Assembly (NCBI RefSeq): GCF_000307265.1
Contig: NZ_DF158898.1
Coordinates: forward strand, 167,138 to 231,137
DNA length: 64,000 nucleotides
Source: Oscillibacter ruminantium GH1
GTDB lineage: Bacteria; Bacillota; Clostridia; Oscillospirales; Oscillospiraceae
Direction: 5' to 3'
Position 1 is the stretch's first letter. Every line of letters starts with the position of its first letter. Below, piece by piece: positions 42,970 through 50,068 of the stretch. Below the pieces are notes generated by a model that made no database searches, had not been told where the DNA came from, and saw only the letters and a program-made list of their open reading frames with translations. Position numbers and translations under genes: made by a program.

Positions 42970-43421
42970 ATCTCTATACGCAAGCTCAAATAGAAATCAC
43001 TTGCGTCTCCCTTCACCAAAATCTCTGCAAGTTTCTGTGAAGCAGCTATCCTTGTTTTTGCTTTTTCACCTAATGATGGATTAAAAAAATCAAAGTTACC
43101 ACCGGAAAACCTTACTCCGTCATTTGAAAGTTTAAGGAGGCCTAACTTTTCAAATAAAAGTATTGAATTCATAGATAGCAATGCTCTTTCATGGAACCGT
43201 TCGCTAAAGTTCGCGAAAACAATGCTCTCTTTTAGTATTAAATCCTCTATGCTTTTGACGCTTGAGTTGGATCGCTTTAATGCGCTTACTACTCTTGAAT
43301 AACTTAGTAGCGGCTCAACAAGCATACACTTTGATAATTCCATGCAATTAACATATCTTAGTACGGCTAAAATAGATATGCCAGAAAGTATTTCATTGTC
43401 GTGAAAAGTATCAATTTCCAT
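42966..43421 (-). CDS. ABC-three-component system middle component
   Basis: Small helical protein of 151 residues between the nuclease and ATPase genes. ATG 43421 (GGGAG 8 bases upstream) gives MEIDTFHDNEILSG and an 11-base overlap with the end of the nuclease gene; its stop overlaps the ATPase start. The second half (LSMNSILLFEKLGLLKLSNDGVRFSGG) resembles a winged-helix, a pattern typical of middle components that bridge the ATPase and the effector, like kleisin/MukE-type partners. Assignment rests mainly on the locus order and size. Confidence 0.75.
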   Translation of the reverse strand: MEIDTFHDNEILSGISILAVLRYVNCMELSKCMLVEPLLSYSRVVSALKRSNSSVKSIEDLILKESIVFANFSERFHERALLSMNSILLFEKLGLLKLSNDGVRFSGGNFDFFNPSLGEKAKTRIAASQKLAEILVKGDASDFYLSLRIEI

Positions 43422-44649
43422 GTCGTATACTCCCACTGGCCCATATATATTTCCATCCGATCTGTGCTTCGTTGGCAAGCTTTATGAATTCTCCATTAGA
43501 TAGGGAGGCCCCTATTTCCGTAGAGATAAGTTTTAACTTCTCTTTCATGACTTCATAAAAACAATCTAAGGCATTCTCATAATCTAAGCGATGATTGTTC
43601 TTTGTTGCCCTGTGACAAGACTGATGTATGCGTTTCCATGTTAACGCTGCATCTTTGTGAAAGCTATTTAGGATTGGCAAAGTGATTCGTCCCTCTTGAT
43701 ACCAATCCTTCAATTGTAGTTCCACCGATAAATAGCACTCTGTTAACTGGGAAATTTCTGCTAGACCATTATCAGCGAGGTCTATCGCTCCAATCTCTAT
43801 TAACTCCCGAACAAAGGTCTGCTGTTCCAGATGTTCAGGGAGTAGCGGACTATATTGTCTAAACGGCAATAGTGTAGTGCGATACGTATTAAACGCAGCA
43901 CGATAATGCGTCGTCCATTCAGAAAATGTAATGATTTGGTGCTTGCCATTTTGCACCTTGCTAAAGAAATCCTCTTTGAGCTGCAAATATAGCGTGCTAA
44001 GGACATCGTTAACATACGCATCGTCAGTCATTTTGCTACGAATCCCATCTCGTATTTCATCAAACAAAGAATCCTCTGAATTGCAAAATTCTGTCTTTTT
44101 CAAAAACAATGACAAAACCGATACCGACAAATGAGCAACATCATAAATTAATGATTTCGTGCTTTCATCTTTGGTATTTTGACTCAGATTTTCAAAGTAT
44201 GTATGTATATCAGCGTCAGTAATTAAGCCATCTTTTAACTGCTGTATTTTACTAAGAACTTCATTGCTGTCAATTTTACGGTTTATTACTAAAACAAAGC
44301 GCGATTGCGAAATGAAAAGTTTTTGAGCACTTTGTTTGCTTCTTGCTTCCGCTGGATCAGATATTAATTTGCTCCAATTGGATAAGGTTTTCCATAAATC
44401 CTCAGATAATCTCGCCAGATTAACCTGTTCCTCATTTGCTGCTTTTCCTATTGTGTGTTTTACCTGAATATATAAAGTTTCTTTTTTTGTCGCAGTAACA
44501 ACATGAACATCGTCTAAAGCTTCATATCCAACTTCTTCTCCGGGAAGCAACTGTAACAGTCTTACGATGAAATAAAGGTATTGATATTCAAAGCCAAGTT
44601 GCTGTTTGTCAGCTGAAGTAATTTCTGTGCGTTTATTCGACTCAGCCAT
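43411..44649 (-). CDS. Predicted effector with N-terminal DUF4297/Cap4-like nuclease domain (ABC-3C)
   Basis: First gene of the operon, 412 residues. The N-terminal ~100 residues fit a PD-(D/E)XK nuclease of the DUF4297/Cap4 type: GFEYQYLYFIVRLL with E21, then ALDDVHVV with D46/D47, then the catalytic strand YIQVKHT with Q62 and K64. The remaining ~300 residues are helical with no known motif and probably dock to the ATPase complex (ABC-3C C-terminal region). AAGGGGGAG precedes the ATG. It would degrade DNA, of phage or cell, when the ATPase complex is triggered. The nuclease call is motif-based; activity is unproven. Confidence 0.8.
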   Translation of the reverse strand: MAESNKRTEITSADKQQLGFEYQYLYFIVRLLQLLPGEEVGYEALDDVHVVTATKKETLYIQVKHTIGKAANEEQVNLARLSEDLWKTLSNWSKLISDPAEARSKQSAQKLFISQSRFVLVINRKIDSNEVLSKIQQLKDGLITDADIHTYFENLSQNTKDESTKSLIYDVAHLSVSVLSLFLKKTEFCNSEDSLFDEIRDGIRSKMTDDAYVNDVLSTLYLQLKEDFFSKVQNGKHQIITFSEWTTHYRAAFNTYRTTLLPFRQYSPLLPEHLEQQTFVRELIEIGAIDLADNGLAEISQLTECYLSVELQLKDWYQEGRITLPILNSFHKDAALTWKRIHQSCHRATKNNHRLDYENALDCFYEVMKEKLKLISTEIGASLSNGEFIKLANEAQIGWKYIWASGSIRHGN

Positions 44650-44668
44650 TAGTTCTCCCCCTTCCGAT

Positions 44669-44698
44669 AATATACCAAACTAAATGAAGATTTGTCTA
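44669..44698 (-). promoter_or_regulatory. Promoter of the ABC-3C operon
   Basis: Minus-strand TAGACA (44698-44693), an 18-base spacer and TATATT (44674-44669), about 20 bases before the effector start codon. Confidence 0.55.
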
Positions 44699-44770
44699 AA
44701 CACATCCACACCAGTATATATTCTCAAATTGTTTTACTACATATTAACATATTTTTTGTGAGGACTCAAC

Positions 44771-44824
44771 ACAATATTGATGATATTGTCCAAATTAGAC
44801 CATGGGCAATATTTATATATAAAT
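44771..44824. promoter_or_regulatory. Palindromes and plus-strand promoter in the divergent region
   Basis: A perfect inverted repeat ACAATAT-N5-ATATTGT (44771-44789) and a perfect 14-bp palindrome ATTTATATATAAAT (44811-44824) lie between the conflict operon and parB. A plus-strand promoter TTGTCC (44786-44791), 18-base spacer, TATTTA (44810-44815) overlaps both, so a regulator bound here could control either operon. Confidence 0.45.
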
Positions 44825-44851
44825 ACTCATTGAGGGGAGGTTTTCTCTCGC

Positions 44852-44881
44852 AGGCCAGCTTTAAATAGGTGGCCTTTTTTT
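44852..44881 (+). terminator. Leader terminator before the ParB-like gene
   Basis: Stem AGGCCA/TGGCCT with a seven-T run, 26 bases before the parB start and downstream of its promoter: either the end of a small upstream transcript or an attenuator. Confidence 0.6.
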
Positions 44882-44906
44882 ATTTCACGAAAAAGGAGAT
44901 TTGCAA

Positions 44907-46313
44907 ATGGCAGACGAAAAATTGAACACAGCCACGCAGGAAACCGTCATACCCGAGGCTCCTGCCACGGATGCGCCGGAAGAAATTCCTGCCCCCAATC
45001 TGACGCACGCAGAAGCCATCACGCTGGAAAAAGAGGGCGAGGCGCTGCCCGATCCCGGCGAGGCCGTTATCCCTCCCCCTGTGGAGGAGATGGACTTTGT
45101 CGGGGTGGGTGGTACGGAAAAGGGCGATCCCGCCGCCGAGGACGCACGGCAGGAGTGGGAAAAGCCGATTGCGGATATTGAGGCCGAGCAGAAAAAGCCG
45201 AAACGGGGCCGCGTAGAAAAGGCGGAAAAGGAGACGCCCGACGAGGAAAAAGCGGCCAAGCCCCGCAAGAACCGCCCGGCCAAGGCTGCCAAGGCGGCTC
45301 TTGGTGACGCCCAGCCGCAGGTTCGAGACAAAGTGTCCCGAAGTAAAAAGGCCGCCCCGGTCAAGAATACGCCTGCTCCAAAAGAGGACATCCCCACCCC
45401 GGAGGAGCCTGTCATTCCCCCTCGCCCGGTTGAGGATGGACAGCTTGTCTATCTGAAATTGTCCGAGCTTCATGCGTTTCACACATTTCGGGAGCATCCC
45501 TACAAGGTGACGGACGATGAAAAAATGACGGAGCTTGTGGGGACAATCAAGGAACGCGGGGTCATGACGCCCGCCACCGTCCGCCCGGAAAAGGACGGCA
45601 ACGGCTACGAAATCATTGCGGGTCACAGGCGGCATCATGGCAGCGGTCTTGCGGGGCTGGAGGAAATGCCCTGTATTGTCCGTAATATGACGGACATTGA
45701 ATCCGTGCAGGAAATGAAGATCAGCAACAAGCAGCGCGGCGATCCTCTCCCCAGCGAATTGGCGCGGCTGCTGGATTTGGAAGTGGAGGCTATCAAGCAC
45801 CAAGGCGGGCGTCTGGACGGCGTGGCCGAGGGCGATGTGGGGAAACGCTCTGTGGAGATCGTGGGCGAAAATAACGGCATGAACTACAAAAAGGTCATGC
45901 GGTATATCCGGATCAATTCCCTTGTGCCGGAGCTGGCAGATATGGCCGACGCAAAAAAGCTGGGCTTCATGCCCGCCGTGGAACTATCCTATCTGAAACC
46001 GAAAAATCAGCGGCTTGTGGCGGTGTCCATTGAGGGCGAACAGTCCTCTCCGTCCCTTTCCCAAGCGCAGGAGATGCGAAAATTGGATAAGGAGGGGCGG
46101 CTTAACGGGGATGCGATTGACGGCATTTTGAGCAAACAGAAAAAGGAGGTAGACAAAGTGATTATTTCTACTGCAGAACTCAACAATTATTTCGGCAAGG
46201 ACAAAACGCCGAGAGAAATGAAAGATCAGATTCTCGCGCTCTTGGATGATTGGAAATCCAAGCAGGCGCCCGAACTGGGCAAGCCCGAGAAAAAGGCGGA
46301 TTTGGAAAAGTGA
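44907..46313 (+). CDS. ParB/RepB/Spo0J-family partition-like protein of the element
   Basis: Protein of 468 residues. The first ~175 residues are Glu/Lys/Pro/Ala-rich and probably disordered. A ParB N-terminal (CTPase-type) domain follows (about 178-270) with LSELHAFHTFREHPYKV and IIAGHRRHHGSGLAGLEEMPCIV. The helix-turn-helix half includes SVEIVGENNGMNYKKVMRYIRINSLVPEL near 312-340. AAAAGGAGAT precedes ATG 44907. ParB-like proteins are common first genes of Clostridial conjugative elements, where they aid maintenance. The usual second box (ENLQR-type) is replaced by ISNKQRGDP. Confidence 0.88.
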   Translation: MADEKLNTATQETVIPEAPATDAPEEIPAPNLTHAEAITLEKEGEALPDPGEAVIPPPVEEMDFVGVGGTEKGDPAAEDARQEWEKPIADIEAEQKKPKRGRVEKAEKETPDEEKAAKPRKNRPAKAAKAALGDAQPQVRDKVSRSKKAAPVKNTPAPKEDIPTPEEPVIPPRPVEDGQLVYLKLSELHAFHTFREHPYKVTDDEKMTELVGTIKERGVMTPATVRPEKDGNGYEIIAGHRRHHGSGLAGLEEMPCIVRNMTDIESVQEMKISNKQRGDPLPSELARLLDLEVEAIKHQGGRLDGVAEGDVGKRSVEIVGENNGMNYKKVMRYIRINSLVPELADMADAKKLGFMPAVELSYLKPKNQRLVAVSIEGEQSSPSLSQAQEMRKLDKEGRLNGDAIDGILSKQKKEVDKVIISTAELNNYFGKDKTPREMKDQILALLDDWKSKQAPELGKPEKKADLEK

Positions 46314-46383
46314 GCTGGCCTGCTTCGAGACACTTTCTCCCGAAGCGCCCGCCTCTCGTTTACATGGTGCTGGGGTGATATAT

Positions 46384-46511
46384 CCCCCGTCGCCGCTCAT
46401 GTCTTGGCACAGCCGGGAGCTACCCGTCAAGGGTGCAACGCACCGCCGTTTTCGGCGGCCTGCCCTTGACGGTCTGCCCCGGCTGTGCTATTTCCGGCGG
46501 AGCGACGGGGG
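46384..46511. ncRNA. Candidate structured RNA/DNA element: four nested helices
   Basis: In the 293-base gap after parB, four perfect helices nest inside one another: 46384-46392 with 46503-46511 (9 bp), 46407-46417 with 46478-46488 (11 bp), 46424-46433 with 46463-46472 (10 bp) and 46443-46448 with 46453-46458 (6 bp, TTTT loop). A further hairpin (46533-46540 / 46549-46556) follows. The strand of function is unknown. It is not a terminator array, lacks a T-tail, and matches no riboswitch that I know. Confidence 0.6.
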
Positions 46512-46606
46512 TATTTATCCTCCAGAGCCGCCCCCTTTTTCAATCTTGAAAAAGGGCGGGGGAAAAAAGTTGAACGCTACATTATATTAAAACGGAGGTT
46601 TTCACA

Positions 46607-46939
46607 ATGAAACGACCCCTCGCCTATATCACCGCCGCATGGTACGGCGAAAGTGAAGAACAGGCGGCGCAGTATTGCCGTGCTGTCTATGACGCTGGAT
46701 TTTCGCCGATCTGCCCCACGCTTTATCTGCCCCTGTTCCTTAATGACGCCATTCCCGAGGAACACAAAAGCGGCATCGATATGAGCCGTGACCTGCTCCG
46801 ACGCTCTCATGTGCTGGTGGTGTGCGGCCATACCGTCACCGAAGCCATGAAAAATGACATTGCCACCGCCGAGCGCCTGCGGATCACCGCTACCACCTTG
46901 GAGGGCATTTTGACCGTCAAGGGACAGGGCCGCCACTGA
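46607..46939 (+). CDS. Nucleoside 2-deoxyribosyltransferase-like protein (DUF4406/DUF7768-like)
   Basis: Protein of 110 residues with a compact Rossmann-like fold: PLAYITAAWYGESEEQAAQYCRAVYDAGFSPICP (start, about 4-37), an acidic helix near residue 59 (DMSRDLLRRSHVLVVCG) and a C-terminal helix. This pattern matches small deoxyribosyltransferase-like proteins frequent on Clostridial mobile elements. They may degrade or sense nucleotide-type signals; no activity is established. Its stop overlaps the ardA start (TGATG), so the two are coupled. Confidence 0.75.
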   Translation: MKRPLAYITAAWYGESEEQAAQYCRAVYDAGFSPICPTLYLPLFLNDAIPEEHKSGIDMSRDLLRRSHVLVVCGHTVTEAMKNDIATAERLRITATTLEGILTVKGQGRH

Positions 46940-47652
46940 TGGGTTCCATATTTGAAGCCTATATTACCAACGCCGGGAAGTATGCCGAGGGGCAGCTTGC
47001 GGGCGAAACGCTGGCGTTTCCAACCAACGCCGAAGCCGTGGAGCCTCTCTTAAAGCGAATCGGCGTGGACGGTGTGCGGTATGAGGAAATCTTTATTACA
47101 TCGTTTGACGGCGATGTGCTGGGGCTGTATGACCATTTGAACGAATACGCCAATCTTGACGAGCTGAACCATCTGGCCTGCCTGCTCTCGGAGCTTGACC
47201 GGGACGAGCTGGACACATTCGAGGCCGTCATCGACAAGGGCGACCACACAGCCAGCGTTGCCGACATCATCAATCTCGTCCATAATCTTGACTGCTATGA
47301 ATTGTACTCCGGCGTTTCCGACGATGAAACGCTGGGGCGAATTTATGTAGAGGACATGGACGCACTGGAGGTGCCGGAGAATATCTTACCGTACTTCGAT
47401 TTTGAAGCATACGGACGGGATGTGCGGCTGAACGATAACGGTCATTATGCCCCTGGCGGCTATGTGATAAAAACAAGCACAGATTTTGTAGAGTTGTATC
47501 ACAGCGTCGAGGACATTCCCCCGGAGCAAAAGGTATTCCGCTTTCCCAAGCTGTCCATCCGGGAGCAAATGACGGCCTACAAGGAAGTGATTGACCGTTC
47601 CTCTCTGGAGGGTGATAAGCTGCGGCCAAGGCATGACCGGGAGGACAGATAG
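46939..47652 (+). CDS. ardA: Antirestriction protein ArdA
   Basis: DNA-mimic protein that inhibits type I restriction enzymes and protects an incoming element. The 237-residue product is strongly acidic, with DE-rich blocks (LDELNHLACLLSELDRDELDTFEAVI near 73-98, VSDDETLGRIYVEDMDALEVPENILPYFDFEAYGRD near 125-160). The C-terminal domain with YFDFEAYGRDV and GGYV is the family hallmark. The start overlaps the preceding stop. Its place in the transfer operon fits expression on entry. Confidence 0.88.
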   Translation: MGSIFEAYITNAGKYAEGQLAGETLAFPTNAEAVEPLLKRIGVDGVRYEEIFITSFDGDVLGLYDHLNEYANLDELNHLACLLSELDRDELDTFEAVIDKGDHTASVADIINLVHNLDCYELYSGVSDDETLGRIYVEDMDALEVPENILPYFDFEAYGRDVRLNDNGHYAPGGYVIKTSTDFVELYHSVEDIPPEQKVFRFPKLSIREQMTAYKEVIDRSSLEGDKLRPRHDREDR

Positions 47653-47718
47653 CACTTTGGGACACTTTGTCCCGAAGGTAGCAGAGTGAGGTTTGTGGCG
47701 ATGAAGGAGGTGGTATAG

Positions 47719-48198
47719 CTGATTGATGAAGATGTGTCTCGGCGTACAATAGCCGTTTCCATGAAAGCCGGAAAGCTGACTGCACGGAGTCTTGCCTATG
47801 TTATCCGTGCGGTGGGCCGTAAAATTGCAAAGGAATACCGGGCATCCAAAACGCCCCACGGCAAACAGACAGTAAAAAAGCTCATGGCGCACAGTGGCGA
47901 AAAGAACAGCATTGAATTGTCTGGGGACACCAAGCAATTTGACCGTGTTGCCCGAAAATGGAATGTGGACTATGCCTTTTACCAAACCGGGCCGGACAAA
48001 TATCTGCTGTTTTTCAAATCCCAGCAGGCCGACGCCATCACCGCCTGCTTTTCCGAGTATTCCAAAAAGGTGTTGGACAAGACAAAATCCCAACGCATCC
48101 CCATTCGGGAGCAGCTCAAGCGGGCCGCCGATGCGCTGACCCGCCAGCCGTCGCACAAGCGGGAACGGGCAAAGGAGGCGGCGCATGAGGACAGATAA
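47719..48198 (+). CDS. pcfB: PcfB-family (DUF3801) conjugation protein, probable CTG start
   Basis: Protein of about 159 residues of the PcfB family, an accessory factor for the VirD4-type coupling protein. The body VSRRTIAVSMKAGKLTARSLAYVIR and KNSIELSGDTKQFDRVARKWNVDYAFYQ are typical. The N-terminus in homologues begins (M)IDE-V; here the matching codons are CTG ATT GAT GAA GAT GTG, with AGGAGG ending 8 bases before CTG 47719. I therefore propose CTG (or ATT 47722) as start; a GTG at 47734 is in frame but lies 23 bases from the Shine-Dalgarno. It overlaps the coupling-protein gene by 14 bases. Confidence 0.8.
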   Translation: MIDEDVSRRTIAVSMKAGKLTARSLAYVIRAVGRKIAKEYRASKTPHGKQTVKKLMAHSGEKNSIELSGDTKQFDRVARKWNVDYAFYQTGPDKYLLFFKSQQADAITACFSEYSKKVLDKTKSQRIPIREQLKRAADALTRQPSHKRERAKEAAHEDR

Positions 48199-50026
48199 AA
48201 TCCGCAAATATATTTTGCCAAATATCCCGTATCTGTTCATCGGGTGGGCGTTTCTCAAAGCGGGGACGGCCTATCGGCTGGCGGCTGGCGCTGATTTTTC
48301 GCATAAGCTCATGGGGCTGGGGCAGACCATCGCCCCAGCGTTTGCTGACTTTGCACCGGGCTTTCATGCGTCTGACTGGCTAATCGGCCTTGCGGGAGCC
48401 GTGGCGTTCCGGCTGCTGATCTATTTCAAAAGCAAAAACGCACAAAAGTTTCGGCGGGATGCGGAATACGGCTCTGCCCGGTGGGGCAATGACAAGGACA
48501 TCAAGCCTTTTGTCGATCCGAAGTTTGAAAACAATGTCATTCTCACCGGGACGGAATATCTCACCATGAACACCCGCCCGAAAAATCCTGCTAATGCCCG
48601 CAATCTGAATTGCTGTATCATCGGATCGTCCGGCAGCGGCAAAACCCGCTTTTGGCTGACCCCGCAGCTACTGCAAGCGCATTCGTCTTTCGTGGTGGTC
48701 GATCCCAAGGGCGGGGTCTTAAATCAAGTCGGCTCATTTTTGCAAAATAAGCCCCGCAATTACAAAATCAAGGTGTTCAACAGCATCGACTTTTCCAAGA
48801 GTATGCACTATAACCCGCTGGCTTACATCAAGACCGAGGCCGACATTTTGAAGTTCGTCAACACCTTGATTTGCAACACCAAGGGCGAGGGCAAGGAGGG
48901 CGATCCATTTTGGACGAAGGCGGAAACGCTTTTGTACTGCGCCCTCATTGCCTACATCATTTTTGAGGGGCCTGCGGAGGATCGAAACATGAACACGCTG
49001 GTGGATATGATTTCCAGCATGGAGGTCAAAGAGGATGACGATGACTTCAAAAATGCGGTGGATTATATGTTTGACGGCCTTGGAAAACGCAAGCCCAGTT
49101 GTTTTGCCGTGAAGCAATACCGCAAATATAAATTAAGCAGCGGCAAAACAGCAAAATCAATCTTAATTTCCTGCGGTGCAAGGCTTGCGCCTTTTGATAT
49201 TCCACAACTCCGGGAGATCATGAGCTATGACGAGCTGGAGCTTGACCGCATGGGCGACAGGCGCACGGCTACCTTTTTTGTCATTTCCGATACCGATAGC
49301 ACCTATAACTTTTTAGTGGCGCTGGCCTTTTCGCAGATGTTCAATCTGCTATGTGAACGGGCTGATACCGTCCACGGCGGGCGGCTGCCCCATCATGTGC
49401 GGGTGCTGTGGGACGAGGCGGCCAACACGGGCCAAGTGCCACAGCTCGAAAAGCTGGTGGCGGTCATCCGCTCACGCGAGGTGAGCCTGTGTCTGCTGTA
49501 TCAACAGTTGGCGCAATGCAAGGCCATCTATGACAAAAACGCCGAAACTATTCTCGGTAATATGGACAGCGTGGTATTTCTCGGCGGGCGCGAAAGCTAC
49601 ACCATCAAGGAAATATCGGAAAACTGGCTGGGCAAGGCCACAATTTCCATGCAGACCGACGGGCGCACGCGGGGACAGTCTGAAAGCTATAATCAAAACA
49701 CCCAGCGGCTGGGCCGGGAGTTAATGACCCCCGCCGAGCTTGCTACCATGCCTGGTGACAGGTGCATTTTGCAGCTTCGTGGCCTGCCGCCGTTCTATTC
49801 CCGCAAATACGATTTGAAGCAGCATCCCAATTACAAGTTTACGGTGGAGGCCGATAAACGCAACGCCTTTGACCTCGACAGGCTCATCAACCGCAACAGG
49901 CGGCCACGGCTGAGCGAGGAATGCACGGTGTACGAGGCGACCGTGCCGGACGATATACTTACGGCTGAGGACGAGGACATTCTCAACTATGACGATGTGG
50001 ACGACCCGGACGCCTTTGTAATATAG
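48185..50026 (+). CDS. VirD4/TraG-type IV coupling protein
   Basis: Membrane ATPase of 613 residues that docks the DNA-relaxase complex to a type IV secretion channel. Two N-terminal hydrophobic segments (about 12-32 and 63-80) anchor it. Walker A GSSGSGKT is at 147-154, followed by FVVVDPKGGVLNQVGSF near 170-186 (the family's PKGE-like block), Walker B VRVLWDEAANTG near 405-416, and the ILGNMDSVVFLGGRESYT block near 457-474. The start lies within the end of pcfB. No relaxase or VirB4 gene is nearby, so it cannot drive transfer alone. Confidence 0.92.
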   Translation: MRTDKIRKYILPNIPYLFIGWAFLKAGTAYRLAAGADFSHKLMGLGQTIAPAFADFAPGFHASDWLIGLAGAVAFRLLIYFKSKNAQKFRRDAEYGSARWGNDKDIKPFVDPKFENNVILTGTEYLTMNTRPKNPANARNLNCCIIGSSGSGKTRFWLTPQLLQAHSSFVVVDPKGGVLNQVGSFLQNKPRNYKIKVFNSIDFSKSMHYNPLAYIKTEADILKFVNTLICNTKGEGKEGDPFWTKAETLLYCALIAYIIFEGPAEDRNMNTLVDMISSMEVKEDDDDFKNAVDYMFDGLGKRKPSCFAVKQYRKYKLSSGKTAKSILISCGARLAPFDIPQLREIMSYDELELDRMGDRRTATFFVISDTDSTYNFLVALAFSQMFNLLCERADTVHGGRLPHHVRVLWDEAANTGQVPQLEKLVAVIRSREVSLCLLYQQLAQCKAIYDKNAETILGNMDSVVFLGGRESYTIKEISENWLGKATISMQTDGRTRGQSESYNQNTQRLGRELMTPAELATMPGDRCILQLRGLPPFYSRKYDLKQHPNYKFTVEADKRNAFDLDRLINRNRRPRLSEECTVYEATVPDDILTAEDEDILNYDDVDDPDAFVI

Positions 50027-50068
50027 GTAGAATAAACCTCTTGTTTGACTGCCGGAAAGGAGGATATT

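Noticed and set aside
44880-45803. Minus-strand frame of 307 codons opposite the ParB-like gene
   Set aside because: Shadow of a low-complexity Lys/Glu/Pro-rich coding region; no independent support.
46384-46511. Nested hairpin as a group II intron or transposon terminal repeat
   Set aside because: There is no reverse transcriptase, no domain V-like stem, and the arms are at the same site with only a small loop between them.
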